Origin: a virus
IMG/VR virus record: IMGVR_UViG_3300023179_000094
Location: 1 to 64,000 of that record
Strand: one strand, 5' to 3'
Length of the DNA: 64,000 bases
Shown: piece by piece, positions 41,752 through 50,195 of the stretch
Layout of the letters: every line of letters begins with the position of its first letter
How positions within the stretch are numbered: the first letter of the stretch is position 1
Program-made: the position numbers and the translations under genes
Notes under the pieces: generated by a model
What the model saw: only the letters and a program-made list of their open reading frames with translations
Told to the model about the DNA's origin: nothing
Database searches by the model: none

Positions 41752-41770
41752 TAATTTTCAGATTTTTTAA

Positions 41771-41798
41771 AACTCAACAAAAAGTTGGGTTTTTTTTA
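41771..41798 (+). terminator. Rho-independent terminator ending the island
   Basis: AACTCAAC, a 5-base A loop, then GTTGGGTT and a run of T. The 8-bp stem has one G-U pair. It closes the island transcript before the ligase gene. Confidence 0.75.
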
Positions 41799-41842
41799 GA
41801 TAAAATTTTTTTTTTTGCAAGGTTTAGTTCTACATTTACATC

Positions 41843-43180
41843 ATGATAAACGAACTAAAAATCCTATCGGCACTCGAATCTTTAACCGGTAACGGGTCCC
41901 AAAAAGAGAAGCAAAGAATGCTCTCAGAAAATCTCACCGAAGTAATGTCCTACCTTCTGGACGTGTGCTTCAATCCCTTTGTAACCACCAAGTTACATAA
42001 GTTGGACCTACAACCAACCCCCACCGGGGAGTTTCCTGGATTCGAAATCTTCAAGTCTGTAATGGAATCCCTAAAATCAGCTCCGGCTGCCAACGATAAC
42101 CTTAGGGGTCAGGCCACAGCACTCATCAATTCTCGTCTTTCTGAGGATCCAATAGAAGACAAACAACTTCGGGACATTCTGATGAAAATTTTCACGAAGA
42201 GAATGAATTCGGGAATTGGTGCCAAGCTCATTAATAAGGCCTTGGGCAAGGAATTAATTCCGGATCCCTCTTTAATGTTGGCCACGGACGATCAAAAAGA
42301 AGTTTTGGGCTGGGATAAGATTTACTGTGAGGAGAAATACGACGGTGTTAGGGTAATTGCTGTAGGAGACAAAGAAAAAGGTTTTCAATTTTACACCAGG
42401 GCCTTCAACGAGCTGGACAAAACTAGACTTTCATCAATAGAGCGAGACCTAATTCAGATTCTCCGCAATTCCAACATTGTAGAAGAAGTATTTTTCGACG
42501 GTGAACTAACAGATCTCAACAGAAAGTCTGTTTCTGGAAAGGTAACCCAAATTCTGAAGGGCACAGCTCCCAAAGGTATCGACAAGGAATTTATGTTCAA
42601 TGTTTTCGATTTGGAAAAGTCTTCGGTCCTGAAGGTTGGACACGGGACCACTCCATTTATCGAAAGAAGAAAAGAACTTGAGTTTTTGACCTCGTTCTTG
42701 CCTTCAAACTCCCAAGTTAAACTAGCCCGCCAATGGGTGGTAGATTCCATGGAAGAAACCCAAAAGATTTATGGACTAATTATTTCTCTGGGAGGAGAGG
42801 GTGTTATTCTCAAACCGGGCCACCACGTATACGAGTGTAAACGTAGTAAAAGTTGGGTCAAATTGAAGCAGGTTCAAGATTGTGATTTGGAAATCACCGG
42901 GTGGTATCCAGGCGAGGGTAAGAGGGAAGGATTCATAGGGGGTTTCATTTGTACCGATGCCTCTAGAACTTTGGAAGTGAAGATAGGATCTGGATTTACC
43001 GATGTCGATCTGAAAACTCTTAGTGCCAATCCTGATCAGTGGATTGGTCGGGTTGCTGCCGTTCAATTCAACGAGCCTATCACTGACAAATTCGGAAATA
43101 GAAGCCTATTTCTTCCCCGCTTCATCGAAGTTAGGTCGGACAAGAATCAGGCAGACGACATGACCTCTTTTTTCAAGTAA
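41843..43180 (+). CDS. gp30: ATP-dependent DNA ligase (T4 gp30-like)
   Basis: 445 residues, near T4 ligase (487). Nucleotidyltransferase motif I is EEKYDGVRV with catalytic Lys165. Further on come the motif IIIa/IV-like FFDGELTDLN and FMFNVFDLE, then motif V GGEGVILKP followed by KSWVKLKQV. A C-terminal OB-fold follows. The enzyme seals nicks during replication and recombination. It begins after the island terminator, so it needs its own promoter, and none is convincing. Confidence 0.92.
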   Translation: MINELKILSALESLTGNGSQKEKQRMLSENLTEVMSYLLDVCFNPFVTTKLHKLDLQPTPTGEFPGFEIFKSVMESLKSAPAANDNLRGQATALINSRLSEDPIEDKQLRDILMKIFTKRMNSGIGAKLINKALGKELIPDPSLMLATDDQKEVLGWDKIYCEEKYDGVRVIAVGDKEKGFQFYTRAFNELDKTRLSSIERDLIQILRNSNIVEEVFFDGELTDLNRKSVSGKVTQILKGTAPKGIDKEFMFNVFDLEKSSVLKVGHGTTPFIERRKELEFLTSFLPSNSQVKLARQWVVDSMEETQKIYGLIISLGGEGVILKPGHHVYECKRSKSWVKLKQVQDCDLEITGWYPGEGKREGFIGGFICTDASRTLEVKIGSGFTDVDLKTLSANPDQWIGRVAAVQFNEPITDKFGNRSLFLPRFIEVRSDKNQADDMTSFFK

Positions 43181-43225
43181 GGGGAAACCTTTATTCGAAT
43201 TTTCATAAAATTTAAAAGAGGAATT

Positions 43226-44176
43226 ATGGTTAATCAATTGCTGACTGAAAAGCTCAGGCCCCGGGATTTAAAACACATGATTTTGCCAGATCGAATACGA
43301 AATCTATTCGATGGAAAGCCATTAGCACAGAATGTTTTGTTGGCAGGATCACCCGGTTGTGGCAAAACAACCTTGGCAAAAATTTTAGCCACTGGTTCTC
43401 CTCACCTGTTTATCAATGTTTCGGATGAAAGCTCTGTTGATGTCATTCGAACAAAGATCAACGATTTTTGTTCAACCCTAAGCATCATGGATGGTAAATC
43501 TGCCTTGAAGGTGGTAATCTTAGACGAGTTTGATGGTGCTTCGGATCAATTTTACAAGGCTCTAAGGGGAACAATTGAGAAATTCGCTAAAAATGCCAGA
43601 TTTGTAGCGACGTGTAATTGGATTGCCAAGGTGCCAGAGGCAATTCAGTCCAGATTTGAAGTCATCAATTTCGACCCCGTAAATTACGAAGAAGAACAGG
43701 AATTGAAGGAAGAATGGAGAAAAAGGATCACTCTGATACTGGGAAAACTTTCCATCTCAATAGATTCTGAAGCTTTGGATGTTTTCGAAAGGGATTTTTT
43801 TCCGGATTTAAGATCTGCTTTAAACAAAATCCAAGCATGGTCAATTGAGGGAATTCAAAATGTAGACGCCAAAAAAGTTAAAGACTCCTCTTATTCCCAC
43901 GAGGATCTTTACCGTTTAATCTGTGACGGAAAAAATCCTGTTGAAAATTATCAGTTTATCGTGTCACAATATGCCGGTAAAGTTGACAGCGTGATGTTGG
44001 CTTTGGGCGATGAATTTGTAAGTTGGATCCAACACAACCGGCCAGAACTCGCCAAAATAATTCCCGGGGTAATCGTGATGGTTGCCGAACATCAGGCACA
44101 GAGAATGTTGGTCATAGATCCCATAGTTTCTTTGTTAGCCCTCGTGTTTAAAATTCAAAAACAAATTCAAGCCTAA
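43226..44176 (+). CDS. gp44: Sliding clamp loader large subunit (T4 gp44-like AAA+ ATPase)
   Basis: 316 residues (T4 gp44 is 319). Opens with LTEKLRPRDLKHMILPD; Walker A is GSPGCGKT (41-48); Walker B is VVILDEFD (D100, E101); the SRF arginine finger is in EAIQSRFEV. It forms the pentameric clamp loader with gp62. The start has an AGAGGA-type ribosome-binding site 7 bases upstream. It overlaps the next start by 1 base. Confidence 0.93.
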   Translation: MVNQLLTEKLRPRDLKHMILPDRIRNLFDGKPLAQNVLLAGSPGCGKTTLAKILATGSPHLFINVSDESSVDVIRTKINDFCSTLSIMDGKSALKVVILDEFDGASDQFYKALRGTIEKFAKNARFVATCNWIAKVPEAIQSRFEVINFDPVNYEEEQELKEEWRKRITLILGKLSISIDSEALDVFERDFFPDLRSALNKIQAWSIEGIQNVDAKKVKDSSYSHEDLYRLICDGKNPVENYQFIVSQYAGKVDSVMLALGDEFVSWIQHNRPELAKIIPGVIVMVAEHQAQRMLVIDPIVSLLALVFKIQKQIQA

Positions 44177-44487
44177 TGGATCTTCTGCCTGTTGAAATAA
44201 AAAAGAACACCTTTATCTACCGACTCGTTAAGAGGGGAGAAAGGGCTATGATGTATGAACAATTTTGTACTGATGCCGAAAGAGTAATCGCCTGGGAGGT
44301 GTTCAAAAGAAAAATAGATCCACCAAAAGAGGTTTTCGGAGTACAATTAGGGGAAAGAGAAATCTTCCCCGGAAATGAGGATTTTGGTAAATGGGCATGG
44401 GCTCCTTCCAGACAGGACAAAGCAGAATTTATTTTCAACCAATTAGAACAAGGTTTAAATCACAGAGGTTACGAAGATGGAGAATAG
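44176..44487 (+). CDS. Small protein after clamp loader, 103 aa
   Basis: Short mixed alpha/beta protein. The pattern KKNTFIYRLVKRGERAMMYEQ...VIAWEVFKRKI recurs in small conserved proteins of large phages. It stands where T4 has gp62 (187 aa), but there is no convincing likeness to it. It overlaps both neighbours by 1 and 11 bases, so it belongs to the replication operon. Function unknown. Confidence 0.6.
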   Translation: MDLLPVEIKKNTFIYRLVKRGERAMMYEQFCTDAERVIAWEVFKRKIDPPKEVFGVQLGEREIFPGNEDFGKWAWAPSRQDKAEFIFNQLEQGLNHRGYEDGE

Positions 44488-45106
44488 TAATTCGAATCCA
44501 AAGATCCATATAGATTTCAACCCCAAGCAATCTGATGGGTGGCTGTATGCCAGTAGTTTGTTTTACTCCAAAAAAATAAAAAGAATAATCCTGTGTGGAA
44601 AGGGCGGAGCGGGAAAGGATCACCTCCGTCAACTTTTAGAAGAGAAAGGTTTTAAGTACTGTGTTTCCCACACAACCCGGCCTCGGCGAACCAACGAACA
44701 GGAAGGCAAAGACTACTTCTTCGTTGAAAATTTAGAAGATTTTGAAATCCTCAAAGGAATGTTCGAAAGGAAAGAATTTTACGAGGTGAATCTTTTTGCC
44801 GGATGGATTTATGGGACTTCTATTCAGGAATTCAATTCGAGCAATTTGATGATTCTAACACCTTCTGGTATTGCTAACCTTAAACCGAAGGACAGAGAAG
44901 AGTCTTTCATTATTTTTTTAGATATAGACCCAAAAACAAGAAAATCCAGATTATCTTCAAGAAAAGATGCCGATTCTGTGGACAGAAGACTACGAACAGA
45001 CGAGGAAGACTTTTTGAATTTTACGGACTTTGATTTCAAAATAACCGATCCCAATTTTGTTGTGGGTTCAGAAATTTGGTTTGATTTAAAGTATTACCAT
45101 GATTAA
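44477..45106 (+). CDS. Guanylate kinase-like nucleotide kinase
   Basis: 209 residues. P-loop GKGGAGKDHLRQLL (~residues 40-53), then HTTRPRRTNEQEGKDYFFV, the GMP-binding segment of guanylate kinases (TTRP-R...G-DY-F), and a lid region RKSRLSSRKDADSVDRRL with arginines. It converts GMP/dGMP to the diphosphate. The N-terminal ~30 residues are an extension. It overlaps its neighbours by 11 and 8 bases. Confidence 0.85.
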   Translation: MENSNSNPKIHIDFNPKQSDGWLYASSLFYSKKIKRIILCGKGGAGKDHLRQLLEEKGFKYCVSHTTRPRRTNEQEGKDYFFVENLEDFEILKGMFERKEFYEVNLFAGWIYGTSIQEFNSSNLMILTPSGIANLKPKDREESFIIFLDIDPKTRKSRLSSRKDADSVDRRLRTDEEDFLNFTDFDFKITDPNFVVGSEIWFDLKYYHD

Positions 45107-46232
45107 TATTCTTATCGACGGAAATTATATTTTCCACAAGACTTTTGGAATCTTCGGAGGTTATGGATCGAAAGATCCAGGAGAAGTTCTAAAAACTAAA
45201 AATGAGCAGGCGATGTTTATCCGAAAGATAGCCACTGATCTTTGTGCCGCCCTTAGGGAGCTTCCTACCGGAGGAAGATTAATTTTCACGGCTGACTCAA
45301 GAAGCTGGAGAAAGGATGTGGTTATAGAAGGTGGAGGTTACAAGTCGAACCGTGTTAAAGACGAATCTGTAGACTGGTCTATCTTTTTTAATTTACTTGA
45401 CTCTTTTGGAAAACAACTTGAAAAAATGGGATTCGTGTACTCCCGGGCGGACGGGGCCGAGGGAGATGATTTGTTGTATTTTTGGGCAGACTATTTCACG
45501 GCCAAATCCCAAGATTGTATTATTATTTCCGGCGACAAAGACCTACATCAGCTTTCAAGATGGAAGGGCGACAACTGGACTTTAGTTTGGTCGAATAATT
45601 CCAAAAACAATCTTGTTTCATGTCCAGTTGGATGGAAAGAAAAGTGGCTAGACCACCAACCACAAGTTTCAATTTTTGATTTGTCGGATTTGAATCAAAC
45701 CGACAAAGAAAAATTAAAAAAATGGATACAAAATTTGACCGTGAATGAAATCAAACCAGAAAGTTTCATTTTCACAAAAATGTTGATTGGAGACGAGGGA
45801 GATGCTGTTCCTGGGGTTTGGAATTTTGAGGCAACACCTGGTAAGATGTCAAGAATGACCCCAAAAAAGGCAGAACAACTTTTGGAATCACTTCATCAAT
45901 CTAAATGGTCAGGAAGTTCTTTTGGTGATCTACTACAGGACACAGAATTTCTTGATTGGGTCGGAGGATACATTTTGAGATTAATGAAAGACATAGATTC
46001 CAAAGAAAATAGGCAGAAGGCATCCGAAAATTTAAAAAGAAATTATCAACTCATGTGGTTGGATAAAATGGTCATGCCCTCTTGGGTAATTACGAATTCG
46101 GTGGCAGAAATCAAAAGAGGAATTAATCTAGAAAGAAGGGCAATTACCCTGGATAGAATTAAAATTTTAGAGGGCACAGAGTGGGTAACATCTACTGCTG
46201 TACCTAAGATGTACAATCCTTTTTCCGAATAG
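45099..46232 (+). CDS. rnh: 5'-3' exonuclease / flap nuclease (T4 RNase H-like)
   Basis: 377 residues, PIN/FEN fold. Metal-binding acidic residues sit in INILIDGNYIFH, RLIFTADSRSW, ADGAEGDDLLYFW (the D-x-E-G-D-D cluster) and IIISGDKDLHQL. A helix-3-turn-helix-like region follows at LIGDEGDAVPG. T4 RNase H (305 aa) removes primer RNA, and this protein is longer in the C-terminal part. Its position after ligase, clamp loader and kinase fits lagging-strand maturation. Confidence 0.88.
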   Translation: MINILIDGNYIFHKTFGIFGGYGSKDPGEVLKTKNEQAMFIRKIATDLCAALRELPTGGRLIFTADSRSWRKDVVIEGGGYKSNRVKDESVDWSIFFNLLDSFGKQLEKMGFVYSRADGAEGDDLLYFWADYFTAKSQDCIIISGDKDLHQLSRWKGDNWTLVWSNNSKNNLVSCPVGWKEKWLDHQPQVSIFDLSDLNQTDKEKLKKWIQNLTVNEIKPESFIFTKMLIGDEGDAVPGVWNFEATPGKMSRMTPKKAEQLLESLHQSKWSGSSFGDLLQDTEFLDWVGGYILRLMKDIDSKENRQKASENLKRNYQLMWLDKMVMPSWVITNSVAEIKRGINLERRAITLDRIKILEGTEWVTSTAVPKMYNPFSE

Positions 46233-46234
46233 AC

Positions 46235-46660
46235 ATGGAACTTTTCGATGTTGTAAATTCTCTTTTTGGATCAGATAAAAAGTGGGAATCTGTGGGAAAG
46301 GCAGACAAGTCTCGAAATTTTTTCATGGTCAATAGGTTCATGTCCATCCAATTCCCGGTTCAGGCCCACGAGTTCAACCACACTAAGGTCGTCCCGAATT
46401 TGGTTTTGGACTGGTGGCATTCTGCCTTGGGCCCAAAATTTGGAAAAACACCAAAGTGGGTTTTCACATCCGTTGGCAAAAAAGAACAAAATAAATCGAA
46501 CCAAAAGATTCCAAATTTCCAGGAGGTAGAAGATTTTATCCGGGAAAGAAATCAACTGAGCAAAAGACAACTTCAAGAATTGAAACAATTTTTTCCTACG
46601 GCATATCATGATTGGATGAAATCCCTGTCCCAGCAAATGGGTAAGGAAAATCAGAAATAG
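46235..46660 (+). CDS. Hypothetical replication-block protein, 141 aa
   Basis: Begins 2 bases after the nuclease gene. Helical with a central segment NRFMSIQFPVQAHEFNHTKV and VLDWWHSALGP. A similar 'R-F-x-S-I...P...N' pattern is seen in small proteins beside phage clamp-loader or polymerase genes, which suggests a replication accessory (perhaps a divergent gp62). This is by position and weak pattern only. Confidence 0.55.
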   Translation: MELFDVVNSLFGSDKKWESVGKADKSRNFFMVNRFMSIQFPVQAHEFNHTKVVPNLVLDWWHSALGPKFGKTPKWVFTSVGKKEQNKSNQKIPNFQEVEDFIRERNQLSKRQLQELKQFFPTAYHDWMKSLSQQMGKENQK

Positions 46661-46668
46661 GATATATA
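46661..46668 (+). promoter_or_regulatory. Putative late promoter box GATATATAAG
   Basis: GATATATAAG immediately after the 46660 stop, 23 bases before the ATG at 46692. Confidence 0.5.
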
Positions 46669-46691
46669 AGACAGAAAATAATTTTAAAGTC

Positions 46692-47228
46692 ATGGAGAAA
46701 GGTATACAAAAAATTGTCGACAAGTTAGTTCAGAGTTTGGATTGGAATTCTATCCTTCTAATTCACCAGGCATTTAAACATGGGACTGGTCAGGGTAGCG
46801 AGGTAATACCTGGTTTAAAAAGAAAAAATTACGATCAAAACCTAAGTGTAAAGGATCTGAAACATGAATTAAAAACAATTTTGAAGTATGTAGTGGAAAA
46901 CGATTACCAATCTTTCACCTATGGGAATTGGATCGTCTCGTGGTACAATCAACAGTGGAACGATGAAACCGTGATTGAAACACTGAGCCAAGACGATGAA
47001 GAAATAGAATTTGAGATTGAAATGCCTAACACCAAGCTCGAGGTGATTTATGCTCCACAGAGAATTTGTATCACTATGGACACCGGGGAAGGATCTAATC
47101 CATCAACGACTTCAGATATCGATACCTTAAAGATGATGTTGGAAAATGCCCTGGCCGAGGAAAATTACGAGATGGCCCAAAAGATCCAGGACATTCTGAA
47201 GATGTCCCAAAAACCGGAAGAGATTTAA
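46692..47228 (+). CDS. Hypothetical protein with UVR-like helical hairpin
   Basis: 178 residues. The C-terminal segment IDTLKMMLENALAEENYEMAQKIQDIL matches the UVR-type motif (paired helices, L...A-x2-E-x-Y-E-x-A-x-x-I-R/Q-D) found in UvrB/UvrC and in ClpB/C-type regulators. The N-terminal ~120 residues are unassigned. A late box precedes it. Function unknown; the motif suggests protein-protein contact. Confidence 0.55.
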   Translation: MEKGIQKIVDKLVQSLDWNSILLIHQAFKHGTGQGSEVIPGLKRKNYDQNLSVKDLKHELKTILKYVVENDYQSFTYGNWIVSWYNQQWNDETVIETLSQDDEEIEFEIEMPNTKLEVIYAPQRICITMDTGEGSNPSTTSDIDTLKMMLENALAEENYEMAQKIQDILKMSQKPEEI

Positions 47229-47240
47229 GATACATATAAA
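47229..47240 (+). promoter_or_regulatory. Possible late promoter box GATACATATAAA
   Basis: A degenerate variant of the recurring box, just after the 47228 stop and 12 bases before the TTG start at 47253. Confidence 0.25.
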
Positions 47241-47252
47241 AAAAGTTGTCTC

Positions 47253-47735
47253 TTGAAGTACATCCTAACTTTGAATGAATTTTTCGACACCGGAGTTTTC
47301 GGTGACACCTATGGATATGGCGGGGCAAACGGAATTTTCAAGGTTCAATATAAGCCATACAAGGATCTTTCTGTTTCCGTTGGACCTGATCCCAGAGTTC
47401 CTAGAAACATTCCTGGTTCTAAATTTCAAGTTGGCGATATTGTTATTGGAGAACCCATCAATGATGATAAGAAGGTGGCCGGTATGGTTGTTAAAAATAT
47501 TCTGGCCCCAGATCACAAATCATATCGTTTTTTTGTCCAGATCCACACCAAAGGTAAAAAGGATCAAAAAGTTCTAGAACTCAAGCCAGACACGGTCGAG
47601 TTTGTAGACATGGGGGACAAAGGCCACCGTCAAGTTGTTTCTCAGTACAAATTCAATGATATCACGGGAGATGCCTATAATTCTAAAACTGTTTATAACA
47701 ATCCTGGTTTAGGGATCGAAGCAGTCGGAGGTTGA
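47253..47735 (+). CDS. Hypothetical virion-type protein, 160 aa (TTG start)
   Basis: Start TTG 47253 gives MKYILTLNEFFDTG. The L-N-E near the N-terminus (E9) fits the (I/L)-x-E prohead protease cleavage pattern also seen in several head-block proteins. The remainder is beta-rich and includes FQVGDIVIGEPINDDKKVAGMVVKNI, an SH3/KOW-like strand set. No signal peptide. Probably a processed head protein; function unknown. Confidence 0.55.
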   Translation: MKYILTLNEFFDTGVFGDTYGYGGANGIFKVQYKPYKDLSVSVGPDPRVPRNIPGSKFQVGDIVIGEPINDDKKVAGMVVKNILAPDHKSYRFFVQIHTKGKKDQKVLELKPDTVEFVDMGDKGHRQVVSQYKFNDITGDAYNSKTVYNNPGLGIEAVGG

Positions 47736-47754
47736 GAAACTTTTATTTGTTTTT

Positions 47755-47769
47755 CCTGTAAAGCACAGG
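47755..47769 (+). other. Hairpin over the ribosome-binding site of the UvdE-like gene
   Basis: CCTGT-AAAGC-ACAGG, with the 3' arm ending directly at the ATG (47770). The AGG that could act as a Shine-Dalgarno element would be paired. The stem is only 5 bp, so any regulatory effect is tentative. Confidence 0.3.
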
Positions 47770-48651
47770 ATGATTTTAAGCAAAACCCCACACAAATTAG
47801 GTTCTATTGCTTCGAGCTTGAATTTTCCAAAATCTGGAGAAATTCCTGCCGACGAATTCATAAAATCCATCTCGAAAACGGTTGAAACCCACGTGAAGAA
47901 TGGAATAGATGTTACCTGTTTTCAATTGTCAGAATCAGATTTAAATTTTCCAGATTTCTCCTCTTTGGAAGAGGAACATCCAGATCTCGTTTCTCTGGAT
48001 GAATTAAGCCAATCAATCAGAATTCAAGGACATAGAATTTTATTTTTCCTGTCCTCGTATTTCTTCTTGGGATCAAGATTACCAGATTCGGTCCAACAGA
48101 CACACACGATGATTGGCAAGCTGGCTTCTCTGGTTGAAGGTCTTGGCATTGCCGAACCTTGTATTTTGCTACGGGTCGGAAGCGCCTATGGAAACCGAAG
48201 GGAAACCGCCCAAAGATTTTGTGAGGAGATTTTCAAATTTCCAATCACAATCCGAAATATGTTGGCTGTGACGAATGACGATAAGCCAAGTTTATTTTCG
48301 GTTACAGATTTGCTATCTGGAGTTTTTTATCCGGCAAAAATTCCAATTTGTTTTCGATCTTTGCCACATCAGTTCAATACGGGTGGTTTGAATTTCAGAG
48401 AGGCTCTATTTTTATCCTGTTCTACCTGGGAATCCCCAAACAAACCAATTTATTTTCACGGTGAAAGTTCGATGATAGACGATAAGGGAATTTCACTTTC
48501 ATCTTCTCCAACTTCACGTTTGACTCATAGAATTCCAACCTTCGGGTTAGACGTAGATGTGGTTATAGAATCTTCTGATTCATTCAAAACTTGTGTCCAA
48601 TATTTATCGGAACATAAATCATTAATCCCATTAGTAATACCGAAAATTTGA
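47770..48651 (+). CDS. UvdE-like (UV damage endonuclease fold) protein lacking metal ligands
   Basis: 293 residues, the size of UvdE. The order of family blocks is preserved: LLRVGSAYGNR (family VLHLGGAYGEK), LAVTNDDKPSLFSVTDLL (family LALENDE..W.VEEVL), IPICFRSLPHQFN (family VPVVVDTLHHALN), LNFREALFLSCSTW and PIYFHGESS. Key ligands are changed: the GG-loop His is Arg, the LEND Glu is Thr, the VVD Asp is Arg, and the HPGQY block is FLSSY. UvdE nicks next to UV photoproducts using metal ions. This copy looks catalytically inactive or altered, though its fold appears intact and the frame is undamaged. Confidence 0.7.
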   Translation: MILSKTPHKLGSIASSLNFPKSGEIPADEFIKSISKTVETHVKNGIDVTCFQLSESDLNFPDFSSLEEEHPDLVSLDELSQSIRIQGHRILFFLSSYFFLGSRLPDSVQQTHTMIGKLASLVEGLGIAEPCILLRVGSAYGNRRETAQRFCEEIFKFPITIRNMLAVTNDDKPSLFSVTDLLSGVFYPAKIPICFRSLPHQFNTGGLNFREALFLSCSTWESPNKPIYFHGESSMIDDKGISLSSSPTSRLTHRIPTFGLDVDVVIESSDSFKTCVQYLSEHKSLIPLVIPKI

Positions 48652-48663
48652 TTTATAAAAATT

Positions 48664-49365
48664 ATGATTCCAATTAATACCTTGAAAAATTGTTTGTTTT
48701 TCGACATCGAAACTGCTGGTTGGTGTCCAGATTTGGATTGTCTGCGTGAAGAAAATCCAAGATTGGCAAAACTATGGGAAAGGAGAGTTAAATACTATAG
48801 ATCCTATCCTGAATTTCAAAATGCCACAAGCGATGAAATTTACTTACAGAAAGCGGGTCTTGAGCCAGAATATTCCAGAATTGTGTGTGTTTCTTTTGGT
48901 ATGATTAACGAGGATGAAACACTAAAATTTGTATCTTTTTATGGCGAGGATGAAGTGGACATTTTAACCAAGACAAAAAAAGTTTTTGGTAACTCTTCGT
49001 CTAAAAACATGAAATTGGCCGGACACAACATTAAGGGATTCGACGTTCCCTGTGTGGGTAAAAGAATGATGTACAATGGTATTCAGCCTCCAAGCAATTT
49101 GGTGGTCTGGGATAAGAAGCCTTGGGAAATTCCCTATCTCGACACCTCTGAAATTTTTGCCTTTGGAAGTTGGAGTCAGCAAAAGTATTTGAGTCTAGAT
49201 TTACTTTCTTGTTCTCTTGGTGTTGAATCACCAAAGGAAGATATAGATGGATCACAGGTTCATTTCACATTCTGGCAAGAAAAGGACTACGAAAGAATTA
49301 AGATCTACTGTGAGAAGGACGTTGAAACGGTAATTCAGGTTTTACTCACAGCGAGTAAAATGTAA
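48664..49365 (+). CDS. DnaQ-like 3'-5' exonuclease
   Basis: 233 residues. Exo I motif FFDIETAG (Asp/Glu), Exo II HNIKGFDVP, and Exo III YCEKDVETV (Y-x3-D type). It resembles the stand-alone proofreading-type exonucleases predicted for family B polymerase systems. It stands between the UvdE-like gene and the nucleotidyltransferase-like gene. All catalytic acids are present, so active nuclease is expected. Confidence 0.85.
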   Translation: MIPINTLKNCLFFDIETAGWCPDLDCLREENPRLAKLWERRVKYYRSYPEFQNATSDEIYLQKAGLEPEYSRIVCVSFGMINEDETLKFVSFYGEDEVDILTKTKKVFGNSSSKNMKLAGHNIKGFDVPCVGKRMMYNGIQPPSNLVVWDKKPWEIPYLDTSEIFAFGSWSQQKYLSLDLLSCSLGVESPKEDIDGSQVHFTFWQEKDYERIKIYCEKDVETVIQVLLTASKM

Positions 49366-49386
49366 AGTTTGTCAGGAATTTATTTG

Positions 49387-49394
49387 GATATATA
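49387..49394 (+). promoter_or_regulatory. Putative late promoter box GATATATA
   Basis: GATATATACTCC, 21 bases before the TTG start at 49416. Confidence 0.45.
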
Positions 49395-49415
49395 CTCCAA
49401 ATAAATGTCCGGATT

Positions 49416-50195
49416 TTGGGATTTCCTGTTTCTAATTTTGATGACTTTTTAGGAGAGAATAATTTAGGGCATTTCCTGAATTCCCCCGTGCTTTGTCCAA
49501 AATTTTGGGACAAATACAAAAATACTGAAGGTAAAATAAAATGGGAATTAGATCCTATAGTTAGGAAAAAGTTACTTCGGATTTCTGAAGGATTCGTTCA
49601 AAACATAGAGGATTCAACTGGGCATAAATGTGATGTTTCTGATATTCGTTTGGTTGGTCCAATGTGTGGACCAAAATACACTGATGATTCTCCTTTAGAA
49701 ATTGAAATTGTTTTTGATTTGGATTCACATGGTGAATCTAAAGGATTGATGGCAGAAAAAATAAACCATCATGCTTTCTTGTGGCATTCGAAACCTGATA
49801 CTACTCTGAGAGGTCATGAGGTCGAACTTGAAGTTTTGGGAGAGGGCGAATCCCGTTCTAAATCTGGTGTTTATTCTTTAAGTGAATCCAAATGGAAAAA
49901 GTTACCAAACTTAGAAGAGAAAGACGATCTAGACCTGGACGAAAAAAGCGCCATTAATGTGTGTTATTTGATCGAAAAGTTGGAAAGAATTCAAGGATCT
50001 GAATTTTCTGACCCAAAGTCACTAAAACAAATTATTAAAAAAATACAATCTAAAATTGGAAAACTAAGAAAAAAATCTTTCAATTCTTCATCTAAATCTC
50101 TCAAAGAGTCATCGTCCTATCGTAAGTTGTTAGAAGGTGGATATATAAAAAAGATGGTTAAAATTTTAGAACAAAAAACAAACAACAAAAAATGA
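49416..50195 (+). CDS. Nucleotidyltransferase-like phage protein (TTG start)
   Basis: 259 residues. Starts at TTG 49416; the ATG at 49405 is in another frame and closes quickly. Contains IRLVGPMCGPKYTDDSPLEIEIVFDL, which aligns with the phage nucleotidyltransferase pattern G-S...Y...SDIDVHIVFD, and RGHEVELEVLGEGESRSKSGVYSLSESKWKK (G-x-E-V-E-L...GVYS...W). The catalytic G-S is G-P here and the D-x-D is E-x-E, so activity is doubtful. The C-terminus is Lys/Ser-rich. It overlaps the next gene by 4 bases. Confidence 0.6.
   Translation: MGFPVSNFDDFLGENNLGHFLNSPVLCPKFWDKYKNTEGKIKWELDPIVRKKLLRISEGFVQNIEDSTGHKCDVSDIRLVGPMCGPKYTDDSPLEIEIVFDLDSHGESKGLMAEKINHHAFLWHSKPDTTLRGHEVELEVLGEGESRSKSGVYSLSESKWKKLPNLEEKDDLDLDEKSAINVCYLIEKLERIQGSEFSDPKSLKQIIKKIQSKIGKLRKKSFNSSSKSLKESSSYRKLLEGGYIKKMVKILEQKTNNKK

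Noticed and set aside
41831-41838. TACATTTA before the ligase as a Bacteroidota -7 box
   Set aside because: Only 7 of 8 positions fit and it lies 4 bases from the ATG, so transcription would start within the gene.
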